Assembly: GCA_026989455.1 (NCBI GenBank)
Contig: JALSJH010000093.1
Span: forward strand, 1 to 54,563
From: Chromatiales bacterium
Lineage (GTDB): Bacteria > Pseudomonadota > Gammaproteobacteria > RBG-16-57-12
Direction: 5' to 3'
DNA: 54,563 bases
A model generated the notes under the pieces. It saw only the letters and a program-made list of their open reading frames with translations, ran no database searches and had not been told where the DNA came from. Positions within the stretch are counted from its first letter, which is position 1, and each line of letters begins with the position of its first letter. This document shows, one piece after another, positions 8,172-15,107 of the stretch. The position numbers and the translations under genes are program-made.

Positions 8172-8233
8172 ACGAGCCATCATCGGACTCACTGAAAAGC
8201 ATTAATACCCAACAAAAACAGAGGAGAAATAAA

Positions 8234-8680
8234 TTGATAATTCCCCCTATTAAAAAGGCCGCTTTGGTTGCGGGCTTCATCACCACTCTTTTTTCGCATC
8301 AAATAATGGCTGAACAGAGTGAGCCATTAGTTTTGCAGAAAATCATGTTCGATATGGGAGAGGAGATGCAAAACATTACGGCGGGCATTTCAAGTGAAGA
8401 TTGGCAGCGAGTTGCCGAAGCGGCCATTAAAATAGCAGATCACCCCAAGCCACCCGTCAGTGAGCGTATGCGCATTATGAGTCTGCTAGGAACAGAGATG
8501 GCGGCGTTCAAGGAGGGGGATATGGAGACCCATCAATCTGCGCGAAAACTCGCTGAAATTGCCAAACAGGAAAATGGTCAAGCGGTCATTTCAGCCTTTT
8601 CGGTCCTTCAAAACAACTGCCTGAGTTGTCATGAAAATTACCGTGAAAAGTTTCAGGCACATTTTTACGGCACACCGTAA
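8234..8680 (+). CDS. Small monohaem cytochrome (cytochrome c'-like), TTG start
   Basis: The protein has 148 residues from a TTG codon at 8234, preceded by GAGGAG at 8221-8226; no nearby ATG gives the signal peptide. The N-terminus up to HQIMA is a Sec signal. The mature protein is helical and carries a single CLSCH motif at 129-133 close to the C-terminus, the arrangement of class II cytochromes (cytochrome c'). Haem attachment would occur in the periplasm. It follows the five-haem cytochrome and is followed at once by a shortened MITE. It is probably paralogous to the gene at 10377-10844, which has the same layout. Confidence 0.8.
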   Translation: MIIPPIKKAALVAGFITTLFSHQIMAEQSEPLVLQKIMFDMGEEMQNITAGISSEDWQRVAEAAIKIADHPKPPVSERMRIMSLLGTEMAAFKEGDMETHQSARKLAEIAKQENGQAVISAFSVLQNNCLSCHENYREKFQAHFYGTP

Positions 8681-8684
8681 ATTA

Positions 8685-8769
8685 GGAAGGTTCTGATTAG
8701 ATCTGGATGAATTTAGGCTGAAAACAATTTCAGCCAGCATAAAACATTTATGACTTGATCAGAGCTTCC
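8685..8769 (+). mobile_element. MITE-like element, internally deleted 85-bp copy 3
   Basis: Both ends are present: GGAAGGTTCTGATTAGATC on the left and GACTTGATCAGAGCTTCC (8752-8769) on the right. The central part, including the GAAATGCGCAG core, is missing: AGGCTGAAAAC runs directly into AATTTCAGCCAGC. The remaining stem is still self-complementary. TTA stands on both flanks (8682-8684 and 8770-8772), a possible target duplication. It starts 4 bp after the cytochrome stop codon and could serve as that transcript's 3' stem. Confidence 0.82.
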
Positions 8770-8835
8770 TTAACAGGCTCCGCTCACTTCACCCCACCAA
8801 GTCTACTTGAGGGCCGTGGTGGCCAGCAACAACCA

Positions 8836-9942
8836 CTAGGATGGATTCAAATAGTGCTGTTTAATCACCGTATTCAACACCCTTACCCAACGCTCTGAAA
8901 ATTGTGTGGCTTTGTTGTTATTCAGCTCCAATATCGCACGCATAACCGAACGCTTGTGCAGACGATCCGCCCTGGGTCGTGTCAGTGAGATGTAGGCATC
9001 CACAACACTGATCAGCTGAGCACCCTCACAGATGGCATCACCCTTCAACTTTTTGGGGTAGCCATTGCCATCGATACGCTCATGATGTTGCAAAATCATT
9101 TCGCTCACGCTCTCCCAGCCGGGAAGGCGCTCCGCCAGTTGTGCCGCCACTACGGGGTGATTTCGTAACTGCGCCAACTCATCCTCATTCAAACGTTCAT
9201 TTTTTGAGATGATAAACTCCGGCAGCAAGCCCATGGCAAAGTCATGCAGATAGATCGCCGCAGTGAGTTTGTAGGGTTCGACCGGTGTGCCCGCCAGTGC
9301 ATTCATCTCCATTGCCAAAGCCAAGGTTCGCTCTCCCCGCCCCTGCCAGAAGAGGGAGCGTTGCTCGCACTGCTTCATTAAAAGATAGAAGTAGTCCAGA
9401 TCACCCTCCATTCCGCAAGAGGCGGCAGAGTCCGCTTCACCACTCTCTGCTGAAAGGTCAAAGTCGCTACCCAGATCATCAAAACTTTCACTTAACAAGC
9501 AGAGGCTGTACTGAATGGCCGCATACTGCTCTCCCCCCTGCACGCCACAAATATCGGTCAGGCTCTCTTCAATTTTACGATTCCCCTCAATATCTTGAGG
9601 TTCACCCGCAACAAAACATTCAACAATGGTATTAAGGCGATCCATTGAGAGCAACACCACTTCACCCAGCTGAGGCGTAAAGCTCATCTTGCCACTGCGT
9701 AACACCTGCAATAGCTCCTCAAGCGAGTGTGCAAACTGAGAAACCGGATCCATTTTACAAAAACAGGCGTTGCCTTTAATCGTGTGGACAGCGCGGAATA
9801 TATTGGCCAGTAGCTCTTTATCATCAGGATCAGCCTCAAGATGGGTAAGATCCCCTTCAAGCTCACGCTGTTTTTCAACAAAGTCTTCGAGGAAATCTTT
9901 TAGAAGATCGCCATCGATCTCCAAGTCATGCTCTAACGCCAT
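8836..9942 (-). CDS. HPt domain fused to HD-GYP-type domain protein
   Basis: The protein has 368 residues from the ATG at 9942; an in-frame GTG at 10002 would add 20 residues without a clear domain. Residues about 5-115 form a histidine phosphotransfer domain, with FRAVHTIKGNACF carrying the phospho-His53. The C-terminal 170 residues resemble an HD-GYP phosphodiesterase: YLHD (231-234), then HHE (286-288) and DGNGYP (291-296). The usual LHDIGK segment is degenerate (LHDFAMG). HD-GYP domains hydrolyse cyclic di-GMP, so this is probably a signalling protein fed by a phosphorelay; activity is uncertain because of the altered metal-site region. No receiver domain is present. Confidence 0.8.
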   Translation of the reverse strand: MALEHDLEIDGDLLKDFLEDFVEKQRELEGDLTHLEADPDDKELLANIFRAVHTIKGNACFCKMDPVSQFAHSLEELLQVLRSGKMSFTPQLGEVVLLSMDRLNTIVECFVAGEPQDIEGNRKIEESLTDICGVQGGEQYAAIQYSLCLLSESFDDLGSDFDLSAESGEADSAASCGMEGDLDYFYLLMKQCEQRSLFWQGRGERTLALAMEMNALAGTPVEPYKLTAAIYLHDFAMGLLPEFIISKNERLNEDELAQLRNHPVVAAQLAERLPGWESVSEMILQHHERIDGNGYPKKLKGDAICEGAQLISVVDAYISLTRPRADRLHKRSVMRAILELNNNKATQFSERWVRVLNTVIKQHYLNPS

Positions 9943-10089
9943 AAAAACAACACCCCGTAAAGATATAAATGTATCGCCATGACCATCGACAAAACCTGTC
10001 ACTAATTAATGTTTAATTTGTTTTTTTAGCTCTTCTCCACTCTTGTGAGTAGATATTAAAGAGTACGGACACTCCCTAGCCAATCGAGG

Positions 10090-10125
10090 AAAACAAAAAA
10101 CCGGGGCGCAGTTGTTTTTTGTTTT
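10090..10125. repeat. 12-bp A/T inverted repeat upstream of tRNA-fMet
   Basis: AAAACAAAAAAC (10090-10101) and its exact complement (10114-10125) enclose the 12-base loop CGGGGCGCAGTT, and further T residues follow on the plus strand. It resembles a rho-independent terminator reading rightwards, but no gene ends just before it. The 87 bp before it, back to 10003, contain no convincing coding sequence. Confidence 0.5.
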
Positions 10126-10230
10126 TCTTTTAATTCAATAGGTTAAAGTTACTTCACATCTCTACCTAGGGAGTAGTCGTAAATAGTTCTCGCATTACTA
10201 CAGCAAGCTGCTATTATGCGCTCCAGTTGA

Positions 10231-10307
<77 letters not shown>

Positions 10308-10376
10308 ATTATCCTACCTGTAAATTTAGATCAAAACTCAATCGATAGACCATAGACACTCAAACAGAACCCGTTT

Positions 10377-10844
10377 TCAATGGTGACTGTGTGATGATGG
10401 CGATGAAAAACCCTCAAACCGATCACTCACATACTCTGCATGACAAGCCACACAAGCCTCATTCATTTTATAAATATAAAAATTCACTAACTCTGCATCA
10501 TGTTGCTGCGCTGCTACTGCCAACAAACCTGCTTGCGCATGAAAGCGCTGATCAAGTGCTTTAAATCCCGAGGGCAATGTGGCGACCAATAGATGACGCT
10601 GCTCTTTGCTGAGCTTGTGCTTCATGATGTAACCCGCTTCCAGCTCTTGAGCCACCTTGGCCACTGCCGAAAAATTACCGGATGCCACCAACCAGGTGAG
10701 AGACTCCATACCCTGACGTATTTGCTGCATCTCCTGCTGCAGTAGCAGGGAGATATCCTTCGGCAACTCAATCGACGCTTTATCCTCCGTTGCTGAGAGG
10801 GGTAGGACTTGCAATAGCAATAGAAACAAAATGACCTTTTTCAT
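10377..10844 (-). CDS. Small monohaem cytochrome (cytochrome c'-like)
   Basis: The protein has 155 residues from the ATG at 10844, preceded by GAGGTG; an upstream in-frame start would give an implausible N-terminus. MKKVILFLLLLQVLPLSA is a Sec signal. The body is helical, with CVACH at 131-135 near the C-terminus and a His-rich tail (SHSHH). Size, helix pattern and haem position match the protein encoded at 8234-8680, so the two are probably paralogues. The haem would sit in the periplasm. Possible roles are electron transfer or binding of small ligands such as NO; the sequence does not decide. Confidence 0.8.
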   Translation of the reverse strand: MKKVILFLLLLQVLPLSATEDKASIELPKDISLLLQQEMQQIRQGMESLTWLVASGNFSAVAKVAQELEAGYIMKHKLSKEQRHLLVATLPSGFKALDQRFHAQAGLLAVAAQQHDAELVNFYIYKMNEACVACHAEYVSDRFEGFSSPSSHSHH

Positions 10845-10974
10845 CAACACACCTCGTATTTTAGTATCCACACTCACCCTACACTTCATAAAAACCAAAA
10901 ACAGCCACCTTGAACAATATTCAGGAGTGAACTAGTGTTTAGAGATCTGCATAAAATATCAAGGAGAGTTGGTT

Positions 10975-11568
10975 ATGGCAGCAAACTACACACCCATTGC
11001 ACAATCGATATTAGAGCGACCCGCATCGATCACGCCGCCCTCTACTCATTACACAAGGGCGATCACTGAAGAGAGCCCCGCCGTTAAGGTGATGAGTGAC
11101 CTGAAACTAACCACACCAGCAACAACCCAGCAAAATAGTACCCTGAAAAATGCCAACCAACAAATGATAAATCGTGGTGTGCGTATGCTGTTTGTAGTGG
11201 ATGAAACCCGGCAACTACAAGGCATCATTACCAGCAATGATCTGTTAGGTGAAAAGCCGATCCAACATATGCGCAACTTTCATTGCGGCACCCATGAAAT
11301 CACCGTAAAAGAGCTCATGACACCGCTGGGTGAAATAGAGATATTGGACTACAGCGACATCGAGCAGGCCAAGGTCGGCGATATTATCAGTACCCTAAAA
11401 GAGAGTGGCCGACACCACGCCCTGATCGGCAACTATCAGGATGATGGCTCACTCACCATATGCGGCACCTTTTCGCTCTCACATATCAGCCAACTGATGA
11501 ATACTCAAACTACAGTTGTAGACTCTTCCAGAGCAATGGCCACCAAAGAGAGCCAACCGCACCATTGA
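10975..11568 (+). CDS. CBS-domain protein (first of a tandem pair)
   Basis: The protein has 197 residues from the ATG at 10975, spaced well from AAGGAGAG at 10961-10968. An in-frame TTG two codons earlier lies too close to that site. Two CBS motifs are visible: VRMLFVVDETRQLQGIITSNDLLGE and, after a VKELMTP linker, a second unit ending SLTICGTFSLSHISQLM. CBS pairs bind adenosine nucleotides and usually regulate an attached enzyme or channel, but none is attached here. It has no signal peptide. The next gene encodes a close paralogue. Confidence 0.82.
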   Translation: MAANYTPIAQSILERPASITPPSTHYTRAITEESPAVKVMSDLKLTTPATTQQNSTLKNANQQMINRGVRMLFVVDETRQLQGIITSNDLLGEKPIQHMRNFHCGTHEITVKELMTPLGEIEILDYSDIEQAKVGDIISTLKESGRHHALIGNYQDDGSLTICGTFSLSHISQLMNTQTTVVDSSRAMATKESQPHH

Positions 11569-11617
11569 TAGCTCCGTCGTGCAAAATCGGTTGGCGTGCA
11601 ATTCTTGACTTGAATAA

Positions 11618-11658
11618 TCAACTTTACTGAGCTAGGTTTAAACGGCTCATAAAGTTGA
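11618..11658 (+). promoter_or_regulatory. Inverted repeat in leader of second CBS gene
   Basis: TCAACTTTACTGAGC (11618-11632) pairs with GCTCATAAAGTTGA (11645-11658) apart from one bulged base. The hairpin ends about 5 bp before the AAGGAGAGG ribosome-binding site of the second CBS gene. It could be an operator or an RNA hairpin controlling translation. No equivalent is visible before the first CBS gene. Confidence 0.5.
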
Positions 11659-11676
11659 CATCAAGGAGAGGAAACT

Positions 11677-12270
11677 ATGCATTCAAAATATGCAGCCATT
11701 CAGCAAACAACACTCAACAAGCCCACCCCCATTATACGACCCAGTGCGGACTATATAACTGAAATTACAGAAGATAGCCCTGCCGCCAAGGTGATGACAA
11801 ACCTTAAACAGGTCATACCCGCTACTACCCGCGCCACGACCCCGCTAAAAAAAGCCAATCAGCAGATGATCGAAAGAGCGGTGCGTATGCTGTTTGTCAT
11901 TGATAATAATCAACAGCTAAAAGGCATCATCACCAGCATCGATATATTGGGAGAGAAACCAATAAAGCATATGCAGCGAGTCGGTTGTCAGCGAGATGAT
12001 ATTAACGTGGAAGATGTGATGACACCGATCGACAAGATTCAAGTGCTCGATCTCAGTGACGTAGAGTATGCAAAAACGGGCAATATACTTGAAACACTCA
12101 AGCGTAGCGGTCGACACCATATCCTGATTGCTGAACACCAGCCCAATGGACAACAAGCGATCTGTGGTATTTTCTCACTGTCACACATCAGCCGACTAAT
12201 GAACAAACAGGTGGATGTGGTCGAAATTGCCAGTACCTTCGCTGAAGTAGAGAGCGCACTGCATCACTAA
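11677..12270 (+). CDS. CBS-domain protein (second of a tandem pair)
   Basis: The protein has 197 residues from an ATG behind AAGGAGAGG. It is aligned end to end with the preceding CBS protein, for example NQQMIERAVRMLFVIDNNQQLKGIITSIDILGEKPI against NQQMINRGVRMLFVVDETRQLQGIITSNDLLGEKPI. The pair therefore arose by tandem duplication. Both keep the C-terminal FSLSHISRLMN segment and end in a His pair. No enzymatic domain is fused. The gene converges with the CDF exporter gene across 67 bp. Confidence 0.82.
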   Translation: MHSKYAAIQQTTLNKPTPIIRPSADYITEITEDSPAAKVMTNLKQVIPATTRATTPLKKANQQMIERAVRMLFVIDNNQQLKGIITSIDILGEKPIKHMQRVGCQRDDINVEDVMTPIDKIQVLDLSDVEYAKTGNILETLKRSGRHHILIAEHQPNGQQAICGIFSLSHISRLMNKQVDVVEIASTFAEVESALHH

Positions 12271-12289
12271 AACAGACTAAACAGCAGCG

Positions 12290-12313
12290 GCAGATCAATA
12301 GGGGTTGATCTGC
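12290..12313. terminator. Hairpin between convergent genes, possible terminator
   Basis: GCAGATCAA (12290-12298) and TTGATCTGC (12305-12313) are exact complements around a 6-base loop, and the stem can extend with mismatches. There is no long T-tract on either strand, so intrinsic termination is only possible. It lies between the second CBS gene and the convergent CDF gene. Confidence 0.4.
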
Positions 12314-12337
12314 TGTTGCGTTCTAACCGCACGCAGA

Positions 12338-13231
12338 TCACTCACATGAGTTACAAGCTTCACCACAGTGATCCTCTTCAAACTCCAGCGTTGAATGGGT
12401 GATCGCATATTTTTCTGCCAGCTCTTTTTTTAGAGCCGCCTTGATGCTTTCAATCTTAGAAAAATCATCGATCACTACATGGGCTTCCAGTGCATTTTTG
12501 TGTTCATCAAGTTGCCACAGGTGAAGGTGATGAATATTCGAGACACCTTCAACCTGTGTCATCACCTCGATAACCGCATCAATATCAATATCTCCCGGTG
12601 AGCCTTCCATCAAAACATGTATCACCTTCGGCAGCAGCGTTGCAGCCTGATAAAGGACATAACCGGCAATCAGCAACGTCAGCAGCGTATCTGTCCAGTA
12701 CCAGTCGTAGAGCAGAATCAGCGTTCCGGCAATAATAACCCCCACCGAGGCCAGGGCATCTGAAACGTTGTGTAAAAAAGCCGCTCGCATGTTCATACTG
12801 TGCTTTGAGAGGCGATAGGTCAGCATGGCGGTAACCACATCAATAATCAGCGCGATACTGGCAACCACTACCACCATCCACCCCTCAATGACCTGTGGTT
12901 CAAACAGACGCCACATCGCCTCATAAACCAAAAAAAGCCCGATCAATACCAGTGTCACCAGATTAATCAGTGCCGCAATCACTTCCGCACGCTTATAACC
13001 AAAAGTCTTAAAGTGATCAGCCGGTTGTCGACTAATCCTTCGTGCCACCCAGGCAATTAACAGCGACGTGGCATCACTGAAATTGTGTAAAGCATCTGCA
13101 ATCAGGGATAAACTGCCCGAAATAATGCCACCCACTACCTGTGCCAATGTCAGCAACATATTGATGACAATGGCAATAATCAGCCGCCGGTCGCCCATAT
13201 TTTCAACATCATGATGATGGTCGTGTCCCAT
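12338..13231 (-). CDS. Cation diffusion facilitator (zinc-type exporter)
   Basis: The protein has 297 residues, six predicted membrane helices and a cytoplasmic C-terminal domain. Metal-site motifs HNFSD (His49, Asp53) in TM2 and HNVSD (His154, Asp158) in TM5 give the His/Asp pattern of zinc/cadmium-type CDF proteins such as ZitB and CzcD. The N-terminus MGHDHHHD is His-rich and the C-terminus CGEACNSCE is Cys-rich; both could bind metal. It should exchange cytoplasmic Zn2+ or a similar ion for protons across the inner membrane. It lies about 22 kb from czcCBA, so the window carries two metal-export systems. The ECF sigma gene is 38 bp upstream on the same strand. Confidence 0.9.
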   Translation of the reverse strand: MGHDHHHDVENMGDRRLIIAIVINMLLTLAQVVGGIISGSLSLIADALHNFSDATSLLIAWVARRISRQPADHFKTFGYKRAEVIAALINLVTLVLIGLFLVYEAMWRLFEPQVIEGWMVVVVASIALIIDVVTAMLTYRLSKHSMNMRAAFLHNVSDALASVGVIIAGTLILLYDWYWTDTLLTLLIAGYVLYQAATLLPKVIHVLMEGSPGDIDIDAVIEVMTQVEGVSNIHHLHLWQLDEHKNALEAHVVIDDFSKIESIKAALKKELAEKYAITHSTLEFEEDHCGEACNSCE

Positions 13232-13269
13232 TTACTTCTCCCTGCGGAAGCTCGATAGCTAACTGTGGT

Positions 13270-13812
13270 TTAATTCTGCTGCCGCAACATCTCTTTTAGC
13301 TTGGCTGCCGTGCGGTGGGCAGAGACCTTTACCGCAGAGATCGAGAGCCCTGTTTTCTCTGCCACCGCCTTCACGCTGTGCCCTTCGATACGCACCATTT
13401 TGAATACACTCCGCTGCTGTTCTGTGAAGTGGCTGAGCATCCGTTCTAAATCTTCGTTACTTTGAAATTGAGCCAACGGATCACGCACTTCCGCTATCGT
13501 CTCATCCAGAGGGGCTTTCATGTGACCCATTGAAGTGTAGTAGCGGCTGAGAAACTCCGCTCGTCGATAACGAATAATGGCATTCACCCAAGGGCGAAAG
13601 GGTTGCCCGGGCATGTAACGCGCCAGTGATTTGTGAATACCCAGCAAAATATCTTGTAGCAGGTCGTCCACCCAGTCCGAGTTAGCGAGCCTAGGGGCGA
13701 TAATTTTCTGAATATAGGGGATGAGCTGCTTTAGCAGAGCGTGGTAGGCCTGTTTATCACCCGATTGAGCGGTGGTGGCCAGTTGATCCCAATCGCTGTG
13801 TTTTTCATTCAT
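13270..13812 (-). CDS. ECF-type RNA polymerase sigma factor
   Basis: The protein has 180 residues from the ATG at 13812. A GTG at 13899 in the same frame would add 29 residues that run into the promoter region of the divergent gene. Region 2 is visible as WVDDLLQDILLGIHKSL and FRPWVNAIIRYRRAEFLSR. Region 4 is the helix-turn-helix HSVKAVAEKTGLSISAVKVSAHRT. The usual Leu-Pro-x-x-Gln motif is not seen before region 4. No anti-sigma factor gene is adjacent; the same-strand gene downstream is the CDF exporter, and the divergent gene upstream is a thioredoxin-like protein. Targets cannot be inferred directly. Confidence 0.85.
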   Translation of the reverse strand: MNEKHSDWDQLATTAQSGDKQAYHALLKQLIPYIQKIIAPRLANSDWVDDLLQDILLGIHKSLARYMPGQPFRPWVNAIIRYRRAEFLSRYYTSMGHMKAPLDETIAEVRDPLAQFQSNEDLERMLSHFTEQQRSVFKMVRIEGHSVKAVAEKTGLSISAVKVSAHRTAAKLKEMLRQQN

Positions 13813-13913
13813 AAAAGCAGGTGAGCCAAAAAATATTGTAACCAAATGATTAAATCGACGAATGACGGGGTGTACACCATTTTTCAACGACCCTATCACT
13901 TGGAGATTACGAC

Positions 13914-14309
13914 ATGATAACGATAAAAGCGTTTAAATCAATCGCACTACTTTTGCTGCTGCTAGCTATTTCAAACACCGCTTTTGCGGCTGAGGGGGTG
14001 CAAGTGTATCAACCAGAACGTTTTAACCACGCACAGTACCACGACAAGATGATTGTGGTAGATATCTATAAAGATGGCTGCGGCACCTGTGCTAAGCAGG
14101 AGCCTGCACTGCAAGCGGCGCGTGAGATGTATCCTGATGCTGCATTCTTTCGTGTCGATTTTGCCCGCGACAAAGAGGCAGTCAAGCGGTTCCGGGCCAT
14201 TAAACAGAGCACCATTATTGTGTTCAAAGGTGATCAGGAGCGCGCACGCTCCATGGGAGAGACCAATAAAGAGAAGATTTTACAGATGATTGCCAAGGGG
14301 AGTTCATAG
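13914..14309 (+). CDS. Periplasmic thioredoxin-like protein
   Basis: The protein has 131 residues. The N-terminus to NTAFA is a Sec signal peptide, and the mature domain has a thioredoxin fold with the redox motif CGTC at 56-59 (DGCGTCAKQEP). Downstream FFRVDFARDKEAVKRFRAIKQSTIIVF fits beta3-alpha-beta4, but the cis-proline position reads QSTI, so the usual cis-Pro is absent. It is probably kept reduced by the CcdA-like protein encoded next. GGAG precedes the ATG. A terminator follows the gene, so the downstream gene may have its own promoter. Confidence 0.82.
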   Translation: MITIKAFKSIALLLLLLAISNTAFAAEGVQVYQPERFNHAQYHDKMIVVDIYKDGCGTCAKQEPALQAAREMYPDAAFFRVDFARDKEAVKRFRAIKQSTIIVFKGDQERARSMGETNKEKILQMIAKGSS

Positions 14310-14327
14310 CAACCCATTCTGACACTG

Positions 14328-14356
14328 GGAGTGCACTCATCTGCACTCCTTTTTTC
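14328..14356 (+). terminator. Rho-independent terminator after the thioredoxin-like gene
   Basis: GGAGTGCA (14328-14335) and TGCACTCC (14342-14349) are perfect complements around a 6-base loop and are followed by six T residues. It sits between the thioredoxin-like and CcdA-like genes. Confidence 0.85.
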
Positions 14357-14390
14357 TTCGAAAGAGTAGTAATATTTATTGGGAGTGGCT

Positions 14391-15107
14391 ATGACTGCTT
14401 TTTTTTTAGCTTATATTGCGGGGGTGGTGACGATACTTTCACCGTGTGTTTTGCCGCTGCTACCGATCATTTTAGGCAGTTCAATTAATGAGCATAAAAG
14501 GGGGCCGCTTTTTTTGGTGGCCGGTCTGATTATCTCTTTTACTTCGTTTGGCATGATTGTCTCAACCATCGGGTTTTCGATTGGTCTGACCACGTCAGTG
14601 TTACAAACCCTCGCGGCAAGCGTCATGATTTTGTTGGGTGCCGTGTTACTGTTCAACCCCCTCTATGAACGCTTTTCGGCGCTTGCCTCATCATCCACCA
14701 GTGGCATCAACAGCAAAATAGCGACCCTGCGATTTTCTGGTGTGCGGGGGCAGTTTGCACTGGGCATCTTGCTGGGTGCGGTTTGGTCACCTTGTGTCGG
14801 GCCAACATTGGGGGCTGCGATCACCCTGGCTGCACAGGGGGAGAGTCTACTCTACGCGGCGACCATTATGCTGCTATTCTCGATCGGCACCTCAACCCCC
14901 ATCCTTGCCATGTCATTCGCCTCACAAAAAACCATGCTGAAGATGAAAGGCCAGATGATGAGCGCCTCAAAGTGGATGAAACCGGCGATGGGCGCTCTTT
15001 TTGTTGCGGTGGGCCTCATGATTTTGACCGGCTTTATGACCACCATTGAGGAGACCATGCTCAACATTATGCCCGATGCGATGATTGATTTTATCTATCG
15101 ATTTTAG
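14391..15107 (+). CDS. CcdA/DsbD-type thiol-disulfide transporter
   Basis: The protein has 238 residues from the ATG at 14391, which follows GGGAGTGG; the in-frame TTG four codons earlier overlaps that site. It has six hydrophobic helices. The two active-site cysteines lie in SPCVLP (Cys19) and SPCVGP (Cys135), the arrangement of CcdA and the DsbD membrane domain. CcdA moves reducing equivalents from cytoplasmic thioredoxin to periplasmic partners, here plausibly the thioredoxin-like protein encoded just upstream, and this often supports cytochrome c maturation. That fits the c-type cytochromes nearby. Its stop overlaps the convergent DUF389 gene by 4 bp. Confidence 0.88.
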   Translation: MTAFFLAYIAGVVTILSPCVLPLLPIILGSSINEHKRGPLFLVAGLIISFTSFGMIVSTIGFSIGLTTSVLQTLAASVMILLGAVLLFNPLYERFSALASSSTSGINSKIATLRFSGVRGQFALGILLGAVWSPCVGPTLGAAITLAAQGESLLYAATIMLLFSIGTSTPILAMSFASQKTMLKMKGQMMSASKWMKPAMGALFVAVGLMILTGFMTTIEETMLNIMPDAMIDFIYRF

